Below, one piece after another: positions 33,507-42,473 of a DNA stretch of 64,000 bases. How positions within the stretch are numbered: the first letter of the stretch is position 1; the number at the start of each line of letters is the position of its first letter. Source of the DNA: an uncultured Prochlorococcus sp. (GTDB lineage: Bacteria > Cyanobacteriota > Cyanobacteriia > PCC-6307 > Cyanobiaceae); the NCBI GenBank assembly GCA_902622705.1, contig CACNQT010000004.1, forward strand, positions 27,359 through 91,358, written 5' to 3'. The notes under the pieces were generated by a model. It was not told the origin of the DNA. It searched no databases and was given only the letters and a program-made list of their open reading frames with translations. The translations under genes and the position numbers were made by a program.

Positions 33507-34585
33507 GAAAGGTAATTTTTAATTTCATTAGCAACCCATTTAGAACAGGCCGGAGCAAGTAAAATTCCATTCTTATAAAAACCTGTACATATTATTAAGC
33601 CTTCATCCAGATGTCTCATTATTGGGGAAGGCTCACCATCAGGTCTTGATCTTATCCCGTACCATTTTTTTGAAATTTTTCCTTTTGAAAGCCAACTTGG
33701 TTTTTTATCGAGAAAATTTGTGAGTTTTTCGAATATATGTTCTTCTGGCTTAGTACTATATTCGTCAGTTGAACCAATAATGAGTTTATTCTTTGATTTT
33801 GGAATTATATTTTTACCATCTATATTAAATTGTTTTGGAAGTGATAATAAATTAACTTCTGCATGATTTATATCAATTTCTATTGCTTGTCCTAAAACAG
33901 GTTCCAATTTGATGTTTTGAGATAGGCCATCAAGTAAATCAACCGCTTTTAGAGAATTACACAAAATAATAATGTCAGATTTGATTTGTTCATTGTTTTT
34001 TGTTGTTGAAATCCACTCATTTTTTGATTTTTTGATTTTTATTACTTCTTTCTCTATAAAATTTATTTTTTTATGTTTTAGATACTTATCTAATGTCTTA
34101 AGTAATGAGATAGCATTTATTCTTCCATCGTTGTAAGAAATGATTCCTTTAATATTTTTTGTTTGGAAGGCCTCATTTATATTCTTTAAAATTATTGAGT
34201 CTCTTTCTAAAATTTGTAAGTTTAAATCATTATTTTCATAAATAAATTTCTCTAATTTCTTTAATTTTTCTTCATTAGATGTTAGTTGTATTAGTGGCTT
34301 TTCGATATTTAATTCATAATTAAATTTCTGGAGGAATACAATCCATTTTGGCCATAATTCAATGCTTTGTTTCCTGAGATCCCAACTTCTACCTCGCCTT
34401 TTTTGATACATATTACCCATCAATAAGCCTAAAGCTGCGTTGCTACAATTTTGGAGTTGAGCTGGATCTATTATTGTTATTTGAAAACCTAATTCTGACA
34501 ATTCTAAGGCGTTAAATTTTCCAATAATTCCTGATCCAATAATAACTATGTGTTTTTTTTGAAAATTTTCTTTTAACCTTTTCAT
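33503..34585 (-). CDS. FAD-dependent D-amino-acid/glycine oxidase family protein (ThiO-like)
   Basis: [28 protein letters not shown] Rossmann motif; [31 protein letters not shown]. Confidence 0.85.
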   Translation of the reverse strand: MKRLKENFQKKHIVIIGSGIIGKFNALELSELGFQITIIDPAQLQNCSNAALGLLMGNMYQKRRGRSWDLRKQSIELWPKWIVFLQKFNYELNIEKPLIQLTSNEEKLKKLEKFIYENNDLNLQILERDSIILKNINEAFQTKNIKGIISYNDGRINAISLLKTLDKYLKHKKINFIEKEVIKIKKSKNEWISTTKNNEQIKSDIIILCNSLKAVDLLDGLSQNIKLEPVLGQAIEIDINHAEVNLLSLPKQFNIDGKNIIPKSKNKLIIGSTDEYSTKPEEHIFEKLTNFLDKKPSWLSKGKISKKWYGIRSRPDGEPSPIMRHLDEGLIICTGFYKNGILLAPACSKWVANEIKNYLS

Positions 34586-34633
34586 TGATATATTAAATAT
34601 GATCGCTTATTTGACTAAAGAGTTAAAGATTTT

Positions 34634-35488
34634 TTGGAACATCCCTCAATTATATTCAAAATTGTTTGTCCCGATCGTCCTGGCCTTGTAAGTTTACTTA
34701 CTAGTTGGATTTCAAATTACGGCGGCAACATAAAGCATTCTGATCATCATACAGATCAAGATGCGGGCTTGTTTCTTAGTCGAATTGAATGGAATAGTAA
34801 AAATGCATATTTTGATAGGAATGAAATTTATAATGAATTTAAAAAAATTGCAGATATAGTAAATGGAGAATTTAATGTAAATTATTCGGATGAAATTTCA
34901 AATGTTGCTATTTTCGTTAGCAAACAAAATCATTGTTTGATTGATTTACTTTGGCGAGTAAGAAATGGTGAACTGAAAATGAAAGTGCCTTTAATTGTTT
35001 CAAATCACTCTGATCTTGAAAATATTGCAAATGACTTTAATGCAAAATTTGTCTACATTGATACCTTTAATATTGAAAAATCTGATGTTGAGGATCATTT
35101 TTTAAATTTACTAAAAGAATATAAAATTGATCTTGTTGTATTAGCTAAATATATGCAAATTTTGAGTGATTCTTTTTTACAAAAGTTTTCTTCAATAATA
35201 AATATTCATCATTCTTTCTTACCTGCATTTAAAGGGGCGCAACCATACCATAGAGCATGGAAGAGGGGTGTTAAATTAATCGGTGCTACGGCTCATTATG
35301 TTACTGAAGATCTTGATGAAGGCCCAATAATAGAGCAATGTACAGTTAATGTAAGCCATAGGGATGAAGTTGATGATTTAATTAGAAAAGGAAGAGATAT
35401 TGAAAGGATAGCCCTAGCAAGAGCGGTTAGATTACATTTAAATCATCAAGTTTTTGTTTATAACAGGAAAACTGCAGTTTTTGATTGA
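34634..35488 (+). CDS. purU: formyltetrahydrofolate deformylase
   Basis: IVCPDRPGLVSLLTSWI ACT domain; INIHHSFLPAFKGAQPYHRAW, GATAHYVTEDLDEGPIIEQ; TTG start. Confidence 0.95.
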   Translation: MEHPSIIFKIVCPDRPGLVSLLTSWISNYGGNIKHSDHHTDQDAGLFLSRIEWNSKNAYFDRNEIYNEFKKIADIVNGEFNVNYSDEISNVAIFVSKQNHCLIDLLWRVRNGELKMKVPLIVSNHSDLENIANDFNAKFVYIDTFNIEKSDVEDHFLNLLKEYKIDLVVLAKYMQILSDSFLQKFSSIINIHHSFLPAFKGAQPYHRAWKRGVKLIGATAHYVTEDLDEGPIIEQCTVNVSHRDEVDDLIRKGRDIERIALARAVRLHLNHQVFVYNRKTAVFD

Positions 35489-35498
35489 AAGTAGTTCA

Positions 35499-36857
35499 TT
35501 AGTCTTCTAATTCTATTTGTATCTGTCTTTCATAAATTGATTCGTCATTGAAAGCTCTTGCTATCAAGAAACTGCTAATGCAACAAATTAAGACTGGTTT
35601 CATGATTAGTAAATTTTTTGTTAAAGCAAAAGCTAAAAACATAGCTGTTATTGGTGTTCGGGAACATCCTGCTACGAAAGCTCCCATTCCAGCAAAAATG
35701 TATGTACTGGGTGCATGCCCTGTTGCAATTTCTACCCAGCTCCCCATTATTAGTCCGATTGCCCCTCCTAAAGTAAGCATTGGATAAAACAATCCTCCAG
35801 GAGCTCCAGATGATGCAGCTAAACCTGTCGTTATGAATAATACTAAAACTGCTAACAAAGCAATACCAATAGTTGTATTTTGCTCAGCTATTATTTTCTG
35901 TAATTCATCTAAATTATGAAATGTACTGGGCAAAAAAGAATAGATACTTCCTAAAATAAGCCCACAAATACTCATTTTTAAAACAAATTTATTTTTGTAC
36001 CACTTTTTCCCAAGATTTTGCATTAGCAAAACATATCTGCTGTACAATTCTGCAAAGATCCCAATAATTATTCCTAGTAAAACTAAGTAAAAAAAATCAA
36101 TAGGTAAGAAAAAAACCGATGGGTCATATTCTCTTTGAATCAAAAATCCGAGGTTAAAATCAAACCCCCCTGCTTTAGGATCTAAACCCAAGGCTTGAAT
36201 AATATCAGCAGATGAATCTGCAATGAAAGTTGTAATTACTACTAATAGTAAAACTACTGGTCTTGCAGAGTTCAAAAGTTCTTCTATTGCATAAACAAAC
36301 CCTCCTAATGGAGCGCTAAAAACTGCTGCTATGCCTGCTCCACCACCTGCTGCTACTATCACTCTTCTGAAGGCTAAAGGAGCTTTCAGCCATTTGGCCA
36401 TTTGCCATGCAACTGATCCTCCCATTTGAACGGATGGTCCCTCTGGACCCAAAGGGAATCCACTACCAATAGCAATAATACCTGATATTAACTTTACTAA
36501 TCCTACTTTTATATTCATTGGTACTTTTTTATGTCTTAAGAAACCCATGATTTGACTCACTCCTGAACCTTTTGCAGCCGGCGCAATATTTTTGATCAAA
36601 TATCCTGCTATGGCTCCTCCTATAACTCCAAAAATAGGTAAAACTAAAATAGATGGGAATTGGGCTAATAATGCTAATCTCCAATTATTAATAAAGTAAA
36701 TTCCAGTTTTAAAAAATATGCTTGTAATTGAGGCTCCTAAACCTGTTAATAAGAGCGAAAATACAACGACTAGAGATCTTTGTTTTAATAATTTTTTGAT
36801 GGTACGAGAAGAATTATTACTTGTTTTTTGAATATTATCTTTTATAAGGTTTGGCAT
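35499..36857 (-). CDS. ClC-family chloride channel/antiporter
   Basis: GSGFPLGPEGPSVQMGG, AGGGAGIAAVFSAPLGG, GAPGGLFYPMLTLGGA. Confidence 0.93.
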   Translation of the reverse strand: MPNLIKDNIQKTSNNSSRTIKKLLKQRSLVVVFSLLLTGLGASITSIFFKTGIYFINNWRLALLAQFPSILVLPIFGVIGGAIAGYLIKNIAPAAKGSGVSQIMGFLRHKKVPMNIKVGLVKLISGIIAIGSGFPLGPEGPSVQMGGSVAWQMAKWLKAPLAFRRVIVAAGGGAGIAAVFSAPLGGFVYAIEELLNSARPVVLLLVVITTFIADSSADIIQALGLDPKAGGFDFNLGFLIQREYDPSVFFLPIDFFYLVLLGIIIGIFAELYSRYVLLMQNLGKKWYKNKFVLKMSICGLILGSIYSFLPSTFHNLDELQKIIAEQNTTIGIALLAVLVLFITTGLAASSGAPGGLFYPMLTLGGAIGLIMGSWVEIATGHAPSTYIFAGMGAFVAGCSRTPITAMFLAFALTKNLLIMKPVLICCISSFLIARAFNDESIYERQIQIELED

Positions 36858-36866
36858 AGTCCATGA

Positions 36867-39440
36867 TTACTTTGACAAGCTGAAATCGTTTATTTCATCA
36901 AATTGAAGATAACGATAAAGTTCATCTGAATATGGATTAATTTTATTTTTAGTAATATCCTGATATTCTTCTATTTCAGGGATTTTTCCAAGTAGCGCGC
37001 AAACTGCTGCTAATTCTGCACTGCCTAAAAATACTTGCGCATTTTTGCCAAGTCTATTGTCAAAATTTCTTGTACTAGTAGAAAATACTACAGAACCTTC
37101 ATCTACTCTAGCTTGATTGCCCATACATAAAGAACAGCCTGGCAACTCTAATCTTGCACCACAATTTTCGAATATTTTATAGTAGCCCTCAGCTTTTAGA
37201 GTTTCTTCATCCATTTTTGTTGGTGGACAAATCCATAATTTAGCTTTTAAATTTTGTATACCTTCAAGAACTTTCGCAGCTGCCCTGTAATGACCAATAT
37301 TTGTCATGCAAGAACCTATAAAAACCTCGTCAATATTTGTATTTGCAACATCAGTGATTTCTTTTACATTATCTGGATCATTAGGGCAAGCAACTATAGG
37401 TTGTGTTACTTTTGCTAAATTAATTTCAATGATTTCTTCATAACTAGCGTTTGAATCTGGCTGAATTAATGATGGTTTTTTTAACCAATTTTTCATATCA
37501 TTTATTCTTCTTGCAATCGATTTTGAATCTTCATAATTGCTCTCGATCATTTTTTCTAGCAGGCAAATATTGCTTCTTAAGTATTCTTGAACAGTTTCTT
37601 GGGATAAAAGTATTGTGCTACCAGCGCATGAGCGTTCTGCAGTAGCATCAGTGAGTTCAAAAGCTTGTTCAAGTTTTAAGTTTGGTAATCCTTCAATCTC
37701 CATAATTTTCCCGTTGAATATATTTTTCTTATTTTCTTTCTCAACAGTTAAGAGTCCTTTTTTTATTGCGAAGAGAGGTATTGCATTCACTAAATCTCTA
37801 AGAGTAATTCCTGGTAATAAATCTCCCTTAAATTTAACCAGCACAGATTCCGGCATATTTAATGGCATTGATCCTATTGCAGCGGCAAAGGCAACAATGC
37901 CCGAGCCTCCAGGAAATGAAATGCCAAGAGGAAATCTTGTATGACTATCTCCACCAGTGCCAACAGTATCAGGGAGAAGCATTCTGTTAAGCCAGCTATG
38001 AATTATGCCGTCTCCAGGCTTAAGAGCTACTCCACCTCTTTGAGATATAAAATCAGGTAATTCTTTATGGGTAAGTAGATCTACTGGTTTAGGATAAGCA
38101 GCTGTATGACAAAAACTTTGCATCACTAAATCTGCAGTAAATCCTAAACAAGCTAGTTCTTTTAGTTCATCTCTAGTCATTGGCCCGGTAGTATCTTGAC
38201 TACCTACTGTGGTCATAATTGGCTCACAGGTCATTCCTGGCCTAATTCCATCTAAACCGCATGCTTTGCCTACTATTTTTTGAGCTTGAGTAAAGCCAGC
38301 ACTACTTTCGGTTGGATTTTTTGGTCTGGTAAATATTTCACTTGGTTTATAATCTAATTTGTTCCTAATTTTGTCCGTCAGAGATCTTCCAATCATAAGA
38401 TTAATTCTTCCTCCAGCTTGAATTTCATCAATAAGAGTTGATGGATACAAGTCAAATTTGCTTATTAATTCTTCAGTATTTGAATCTTTTTCTACTTTTT
38501 TAATAATACCTTGATAAGGATATATTTTAATAATATCTCCTGTTTTCATATGAGATACGTCAGCTTCTATTGGTAAAGCTCCTGAATCTTGCGCAGTATT
38601 AAAGAAAATTGGGGCTATTTTGCTACCAATTATTATTCCCCCTGTTTTTTTATTCGGAACAAAAGCGATATCTTCTCCAATATGCCAAATGAGTGAATTA
38701 ATTGCAGATTTTCTAGAACTCCCTGTTCCAACAACATCTCCAACATAAGCTATCGGTAAATTATGTTTTTTTAAATTATCAAGAATCTTTAGTCCATCAG
38801 GTTTTTTAAATTCCAACATAGCTAATGCATGCATCGGAATATCCGGGCGTGTTGTTGCATGTACAGCTGGAGATAAGTCGTCTGTGTTTGTCTCACCGTC
38901 AACTTTAAATACTAAACAAGTAATCTCTTTCTCCAGAACTTTTTTATTTTTGAACCATTCTGCATCAGCCCAACTATTTACAACCTGTTTTGCATAAATA
39001 TTATTTCGAGATAATTCATAAATTTCATTAGCTGAGTCGTAAACAAGAATAATATTTTTTAAAACTTCTGCCGCTTTTTTTGCAAGTAAACTATTTTTTC
39101 CTTTAAGTATTTCAACCAAAGAATTTACATTGTATCCCCCTATCATTGTTCCTAATATTTCAATTGCTTTTTCGGGATTAATTGATTTGCAATATTTTTC
39201 TGAATTAACTATGGCCGTAAGCCAGCTTGCTTTTACATAAGCAGCCTCATCAACCCCTGGTGGTACTCTATTTATTAGTAAATCAAGTAAATAAGATGAA
39301 TCGTAAGTACTATCTAGTTCCAATAATTCTGTAATACAATTTGTTTGCTCAGCATTTAAAGGTAAAGGAGGTATACCTTTGGTAGCTCTTTCAGCTACGT
39401 GATCTGCATAATCTTTTAGCAATGTTTCCAAATTCTTCAT
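36867..39440 (-). CDS. acnB: aconitate hydratase B
   Basis: 857 aa, VGTGGDSHTRFPLGISFPGGSG, VFIGSCMTNIGHYRAA, LPGCSLCMGNQARV. Confidence 0.97.
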   Translation of the reverse strand: MKNLETLLKDYADHVAERATKGIPPLPLNAEQTNCITELLELDSTYDSSYLLDLLINRVPPGVDEAAYVKASWLTAIVNSEKYCKSINPEKAIEILGTMIGGYNVNSLVEILKGKNSLLAKKAAEVLKNIILVYDSANEIYELSRNNIYAKQVVNSWADAEWFKNKKVLEKEITCLVFKVDGETNTDDLSPAVHATTRPDIPMHALAMLEFKKPDGLKILDNLKKHNLPIAYVGDVVGTGSSRKSAINSLIWHIGEDIAFVPNKKTGGIIIGSKIAPIFFNTAQDSGALPIEADVSHMKTGDIIKIYPYQGIIKKVEKDSNTEELISKFDLYPSTLIDEIQAGGRINLMIGRSLTDKIRNKLDYKPSEIFTRPKNPTESSAGFTQAQKIVGKACGLDGIRPGMTCEPIMTTVGSQDTTGPMTRDELKELACLGFTADLVMQSFCHTAAYPKPVDLLTHKELPDFISQRGGVALKPGDGIIHSWLNRMLLPDTVGTGGDSHTRFPLGISFPGGSGIVAFAAAIGSMPLNMPESVLVKFKGDLLPGITLRDLVNAIPLFAIKKGLLTVEKENKKNIFNGKIMEIEGLPNLKLEQAFELTDATAERSCAGSTILLSQETVQEYLRSNICLLEKMIESNYEDSKSIARRINDMKNWLKKPSLIQPDSNASYEEIIEINLAKVTQPIVACPNDPDNVKEITDVANTNIDEVFIGSCMTNIGHYRAAAKVLEGIQNLKAKLWICPPTKMDEETLKAEGYYKIFENCGARLELPGCSLCMGNQARVDEGSVVFSTSTRNFDNRLGKNAQVFLGSAELAAVCALLGKIPEIEEYQDITKNKINPYSDELYRYLQFDEINDFSLSK

Positions 39441-39537
39441 TAGTAAGGTTTAATGCCTAATCTATTGTTATTTTTAATATTGAAAAGGAGAGTATTCATA
39501 AATGCTTTTTTAAATATTCAAATTTCTTAATTAATCA

Positions 39538-40605
39538 ATGACGACATCATCAAATAATTCAGCTTTAGAAAAGACATCAGATTTACATGTTGTTGAAACA
39601 CGTCCATTAATACCTCCAAGCAGATTACATCATGATATACCTTTAGATCACGCCTCTGCTAATACAGTATCTAAAACAAGAAGATCGATACAAAATATTT
39701 TGCATCATAATGATCAGAAGCTTTTAGTAATTGTGGGTCCATGTTCAATTCATGATCTAGAGGCGGCAAAGGAATATTCAAAATATATTCAAAATTTCCG
39801 AGAAATTTATAAAGATAAATTAGAAATAATCATGAGAGTATATTTTGAAAAACCAAGAACAACTATTGGTTGGAAGGGATTGATAAATGATCCTCATCTA
39901 GATGATTCTTATGATATTAATACTGGTTTAAGAAGGGCAAGAAGTTTGCTTTCATATTTAGCAACTCATGGCATACCTTCTGCTACAGAATTACTAGATC
40001 CAATTGTTCCTCAATACATAGCCGATTTAATAAGTTGGACAGCCATTGGTGCGCGGACTACAGAAAGTCAAACTCATAGGGAAATGGCATCAGGATTATC
40101 AATGCCTATAGGCTTTAAAAATGGGACGGATGGTTCTTTTACTACTGCAATTAATGCAATGAAATCAGCTTCTAAATCCCATCATTTCTTAGGTGTAAAT
40201 GAAAATGGAATGGCTTCTATAGTTAATACCACAGGAAATCCAGATGGACATATAGTTTTAAGGGGCGGTTCAAAAGGCCCAAATTTCGAAAGTGCTCATG
40301 TTAAAAGAATTTCAGATGAATTAAGGCAATGTAACCTTCCCAATAAAGTGATGATTGATTGTAGTCATGGAAATTCCAATAAAGACTTCCGAAAACAGTC
40401 GGAAGTGCTTAAAAATATAGCTTCTCAAATTAGTAATGGTGAAAAAAATATTTTAGGAGTTATGCTTGAAAGTCATTTAAAGGAAGGAAATCAAAAACTT
40501 TTAAAAAAAGAGGATCTCCAGTTTGGCAGAAGCATTACAGACGCATGTATAGATATAGATACAACAAAAGAACTACTCGCTATTTTATACAATTCACTTA
40601 GCTAG
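39538..40605 (+). CDS. aroG: 3-deoxy-7-phosphoheptulonate (DAHP) synthase, class I
   Basis: VIVGPCSIHDLEAAKEY, MRVYFEKPRTTIGWKGLINDPHLD, GARTTESQTHREMASGLSMPIGFKNGTDG. Confidence 0.96.
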   Translation: MTTSSNNSALEKTSDLHVVETRPLIPPSRLHHDIPLDHASANTVSKTRRSIQNILHHNDQKLLVIVGPCSIHDLEAAKEYSKYIQNFREIYKDKLEIIMRVYFEKPRTTIGWKGLINDPHLDDSYDINTGLRRARSLLSYLATHGIPSATELLDPIVPQYIADLISWTAIGARTTESQTHREMASGLSMPIGFKNGTDGSFTTAINAMKSASKSHHFLGVNENGMASIVNTTGNPDGHIVLRGGSKGPNFESAHVKRISDELRQCNLPNKVMIDCSHGNSNKDFRKQSEVLKNIASQISNGEKNILGVMLESHLKEGNQKLLKKEDLQFGRSITDACIDIDTTKELLAILYNSLS

Positions 40606-41239
40606 TTATAAAAAAATTAAAAAATAATGCTGAAGAAATTGGAACAATGAAATTATCAATTCCTAAAACACTAAATTGTTCGAGCACAGTCGCAAAAAAA
40701 GCTATTGTAAAATAATTTAAATTTAAACTATTTTGATGGGCGTATCCTATTGAGCAAACTACTATCAAACTTGTTAAAAACATTGTCATAGTGCCAAATA
40801 AAGATTTTTTTTGTTTAAGAAAAATCCAACTCTTTGAGTTAAAGCTTTTTCCTATTAACCCAGCTAATCCATCACCAAAAGTCATTATGAAAAATCCACT
40901 AATTAATGCATCTGGATCTTTATCCCAGAAAAGATAAATCAAAATAAATAAACTTAGACAATAGAATAATGTTCCATAACTCTTTCTTTCAACATCCTCA
41001 ATTGTTGGAAATAATCTATAGTTGTAATTTATGAAAACCATAAATGAAACAATTCCTGTAAAAATTAAAGCAGAGTTTTGATTAATTTTTAAAAATTGAG
41101 CAATTGGTATTAAAGGTCCTATTCCAATATGTATTATTTTTCTGACGATTTCTCTGCTATTTTCATTATATTTTTTAAAAACTATTGATATTAAAAAAAT
41201 TGAAAATAAATATAATAAAATAACAGTAAATTTTGCCAA
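40598..41239 (-). CDS. phytol/dolichol kinase-like (CTP-dependent prenol kinase family) membrane protein
   Basis: Multi-TM; RKIIHIGIG, FGDGLAGLIGKSFNSKSW, KSLFGTMTMF resemble VTE5/SEC59-type kinases. Confidence 0.7.
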   Translation of the reverse strand: MAKFTVILLYLFSIFLISIVFKKYNENSREIVRKIIHIGIGPLIPIAQFLKINQNSALIFTGIVSFMVFINYNYRLFPTIEDVERKSYGTLFYCLSLFILIYLFWDKDPDALISGFFIMTFGDGLAGLIGKSFNSKSWIFLKQKKSLFGTMTMFLTSLIVVCSIGYAHQNSLNLNYFTIAFFATVLEQFSVLGIDNFIVPISSALFFNFFITS

Positions 41240-41244
41240 TTTGG

Positions 41245-42267
41245 TTAAGCTGCTTTTTGATGAGTTGTCATTACTCTAAGTTTTAATATTGCTTTAGCTT
41301 CTAGTTGCCTTACTCTTTCTCGAGAAACATTAATTTGTCTTCCTATTTCTGCTAGTGTTAATGGTTCTGCACCATCTAAGCCAAATCTAAGCTTCATTAT
41401 TTTTTGTTCTCTTTCATTTAATTGAGAAAGCCAAGTTCCTAAATGTTCTTTTTGAATAGTTCTATCCATACCTTCCATAGGCTCTTCACAGTTTGGATCA
41501 GGGATGAGTTCACCAAGCGTACTTCTATCTTCTTCGCCTCTTGCGTGAGCATCTAGGGAAGCGCAAGGAGTACTTTGCGAAATCAAATCTTCTAAATCTT
41601 TCTGATCAATTCCCATTTCAGTTGCCATTTCCAATCTGGTAGGCTGTCTGCCAAATTTATGTGATAATTCTCTAGAGACTCTCCTCATTTTGGATAGTTT
41701 TTCACTTATGTGAATAGGCAAGCGGATTGTTCTTGCACTGTTATCAATAGCTCTTGTCATTCCTTGCCTAATCCACCAATAAGCATAAGTTGAGAATTTA
41801 TATCCCATAGCAGGATCAAATTTATCCACAGCTCTTTCAAGGCCAATAGCTCCTTCCTGGACAAGATCTAACAATTCAAGCCCTTGGTTTTGGTATTTTT
41901 TTGCAACGGATACCACAAGCCTTAGATTAGCAGCCATCATTCTATCTCTGGCTCTTTTGCCAATCTTAATTTGATAAAGATTTCGTTGTGTTCTATCAGT
42001 TTCAGGAATTTGTAGCAACTTTTTCATGTTCTGAACATGATGAGCTAACTCTATTTCCTCTGCTGGAGTCAAAAGAGGTACTCTTCCAATGCTACTTAAG
42101 TAATAGCCAATAGAATCTGAAGCAAGTCTGCTAGATTTTTTTTGGCCTTGTTTTGCCGTAAGACTGGATTTCGATTTGCGAGACTTGCCCGCAGTGTTTG
42201 GTAATCTTGGCTCATCAAAATTATTATCTGAAGAGCTTTTCGCAGATTCCAGAGGGATCCCCATCAC
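41245..42267 (-). CDS. sigma-70 family RNA polymerase sigma factor (RpoD/SigA-related)
   Basis: DLVQEGAIGLERAVDKFDPAMGYKFSTYAYWWIRQGMTRAI, INVSRERVRQLEAKAILKLR. Confidence 0.95.
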   Translation of the reverse strand: MMGIPLESAKSSSDNNFDEPRLPNTAGKSRKSKSSLTAKQGQKKSSRLASDSIGYYLSSIGRVPLLTPAEEIELAHHVQNMKKLLQIPETDRTQRNLYQIKIGKRARDRMMAANLRLVVSVAKKYQNQGLELLDLVQEGAIGLERAVDKFDPAMGYKFSTYAYWWIRQGMTRAIDNSARTIRLPIHISEKLSKMRRVSRELSHKFGRQPTRLEMATEMGIDQKDLEDLISQSTPCASLDAHARGEEDRSTLGELIPDPNCEEPMEGMDRTIQKEHLGTWLSQLNEREQKIMKLRFGLDGAEPLTLAEIGRQINVSRERVRQLEAKAILKLRVMTTHQKAA

Positions 42268-42473
42268 CCTGGCCTCCTAAATAATGGATTTTTTAAAAAG
42301 CTAGCACTGAAATTGAAATAAAAACTACTTTTACTTTGAAACTTTAAAGACAAAAAATTTTTTTTTAATGCTTATTTCTTGAAATCCTTTGATATGAGCG
42401 GATTTTATAAAAATAAAAAAAAATTTAAAATATTAAGTATTTTTTTTAAATGTTATAAAAATCAATATTAATT

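Noticed and set aside
42420-42473. AT-only palindrome-like stretch aaaatttaaaatattaagtattttttttaaa downstream of sigma factor start region
   Set aside because: Low complexity in a very AT-rich spacer; symmetry expected by chance
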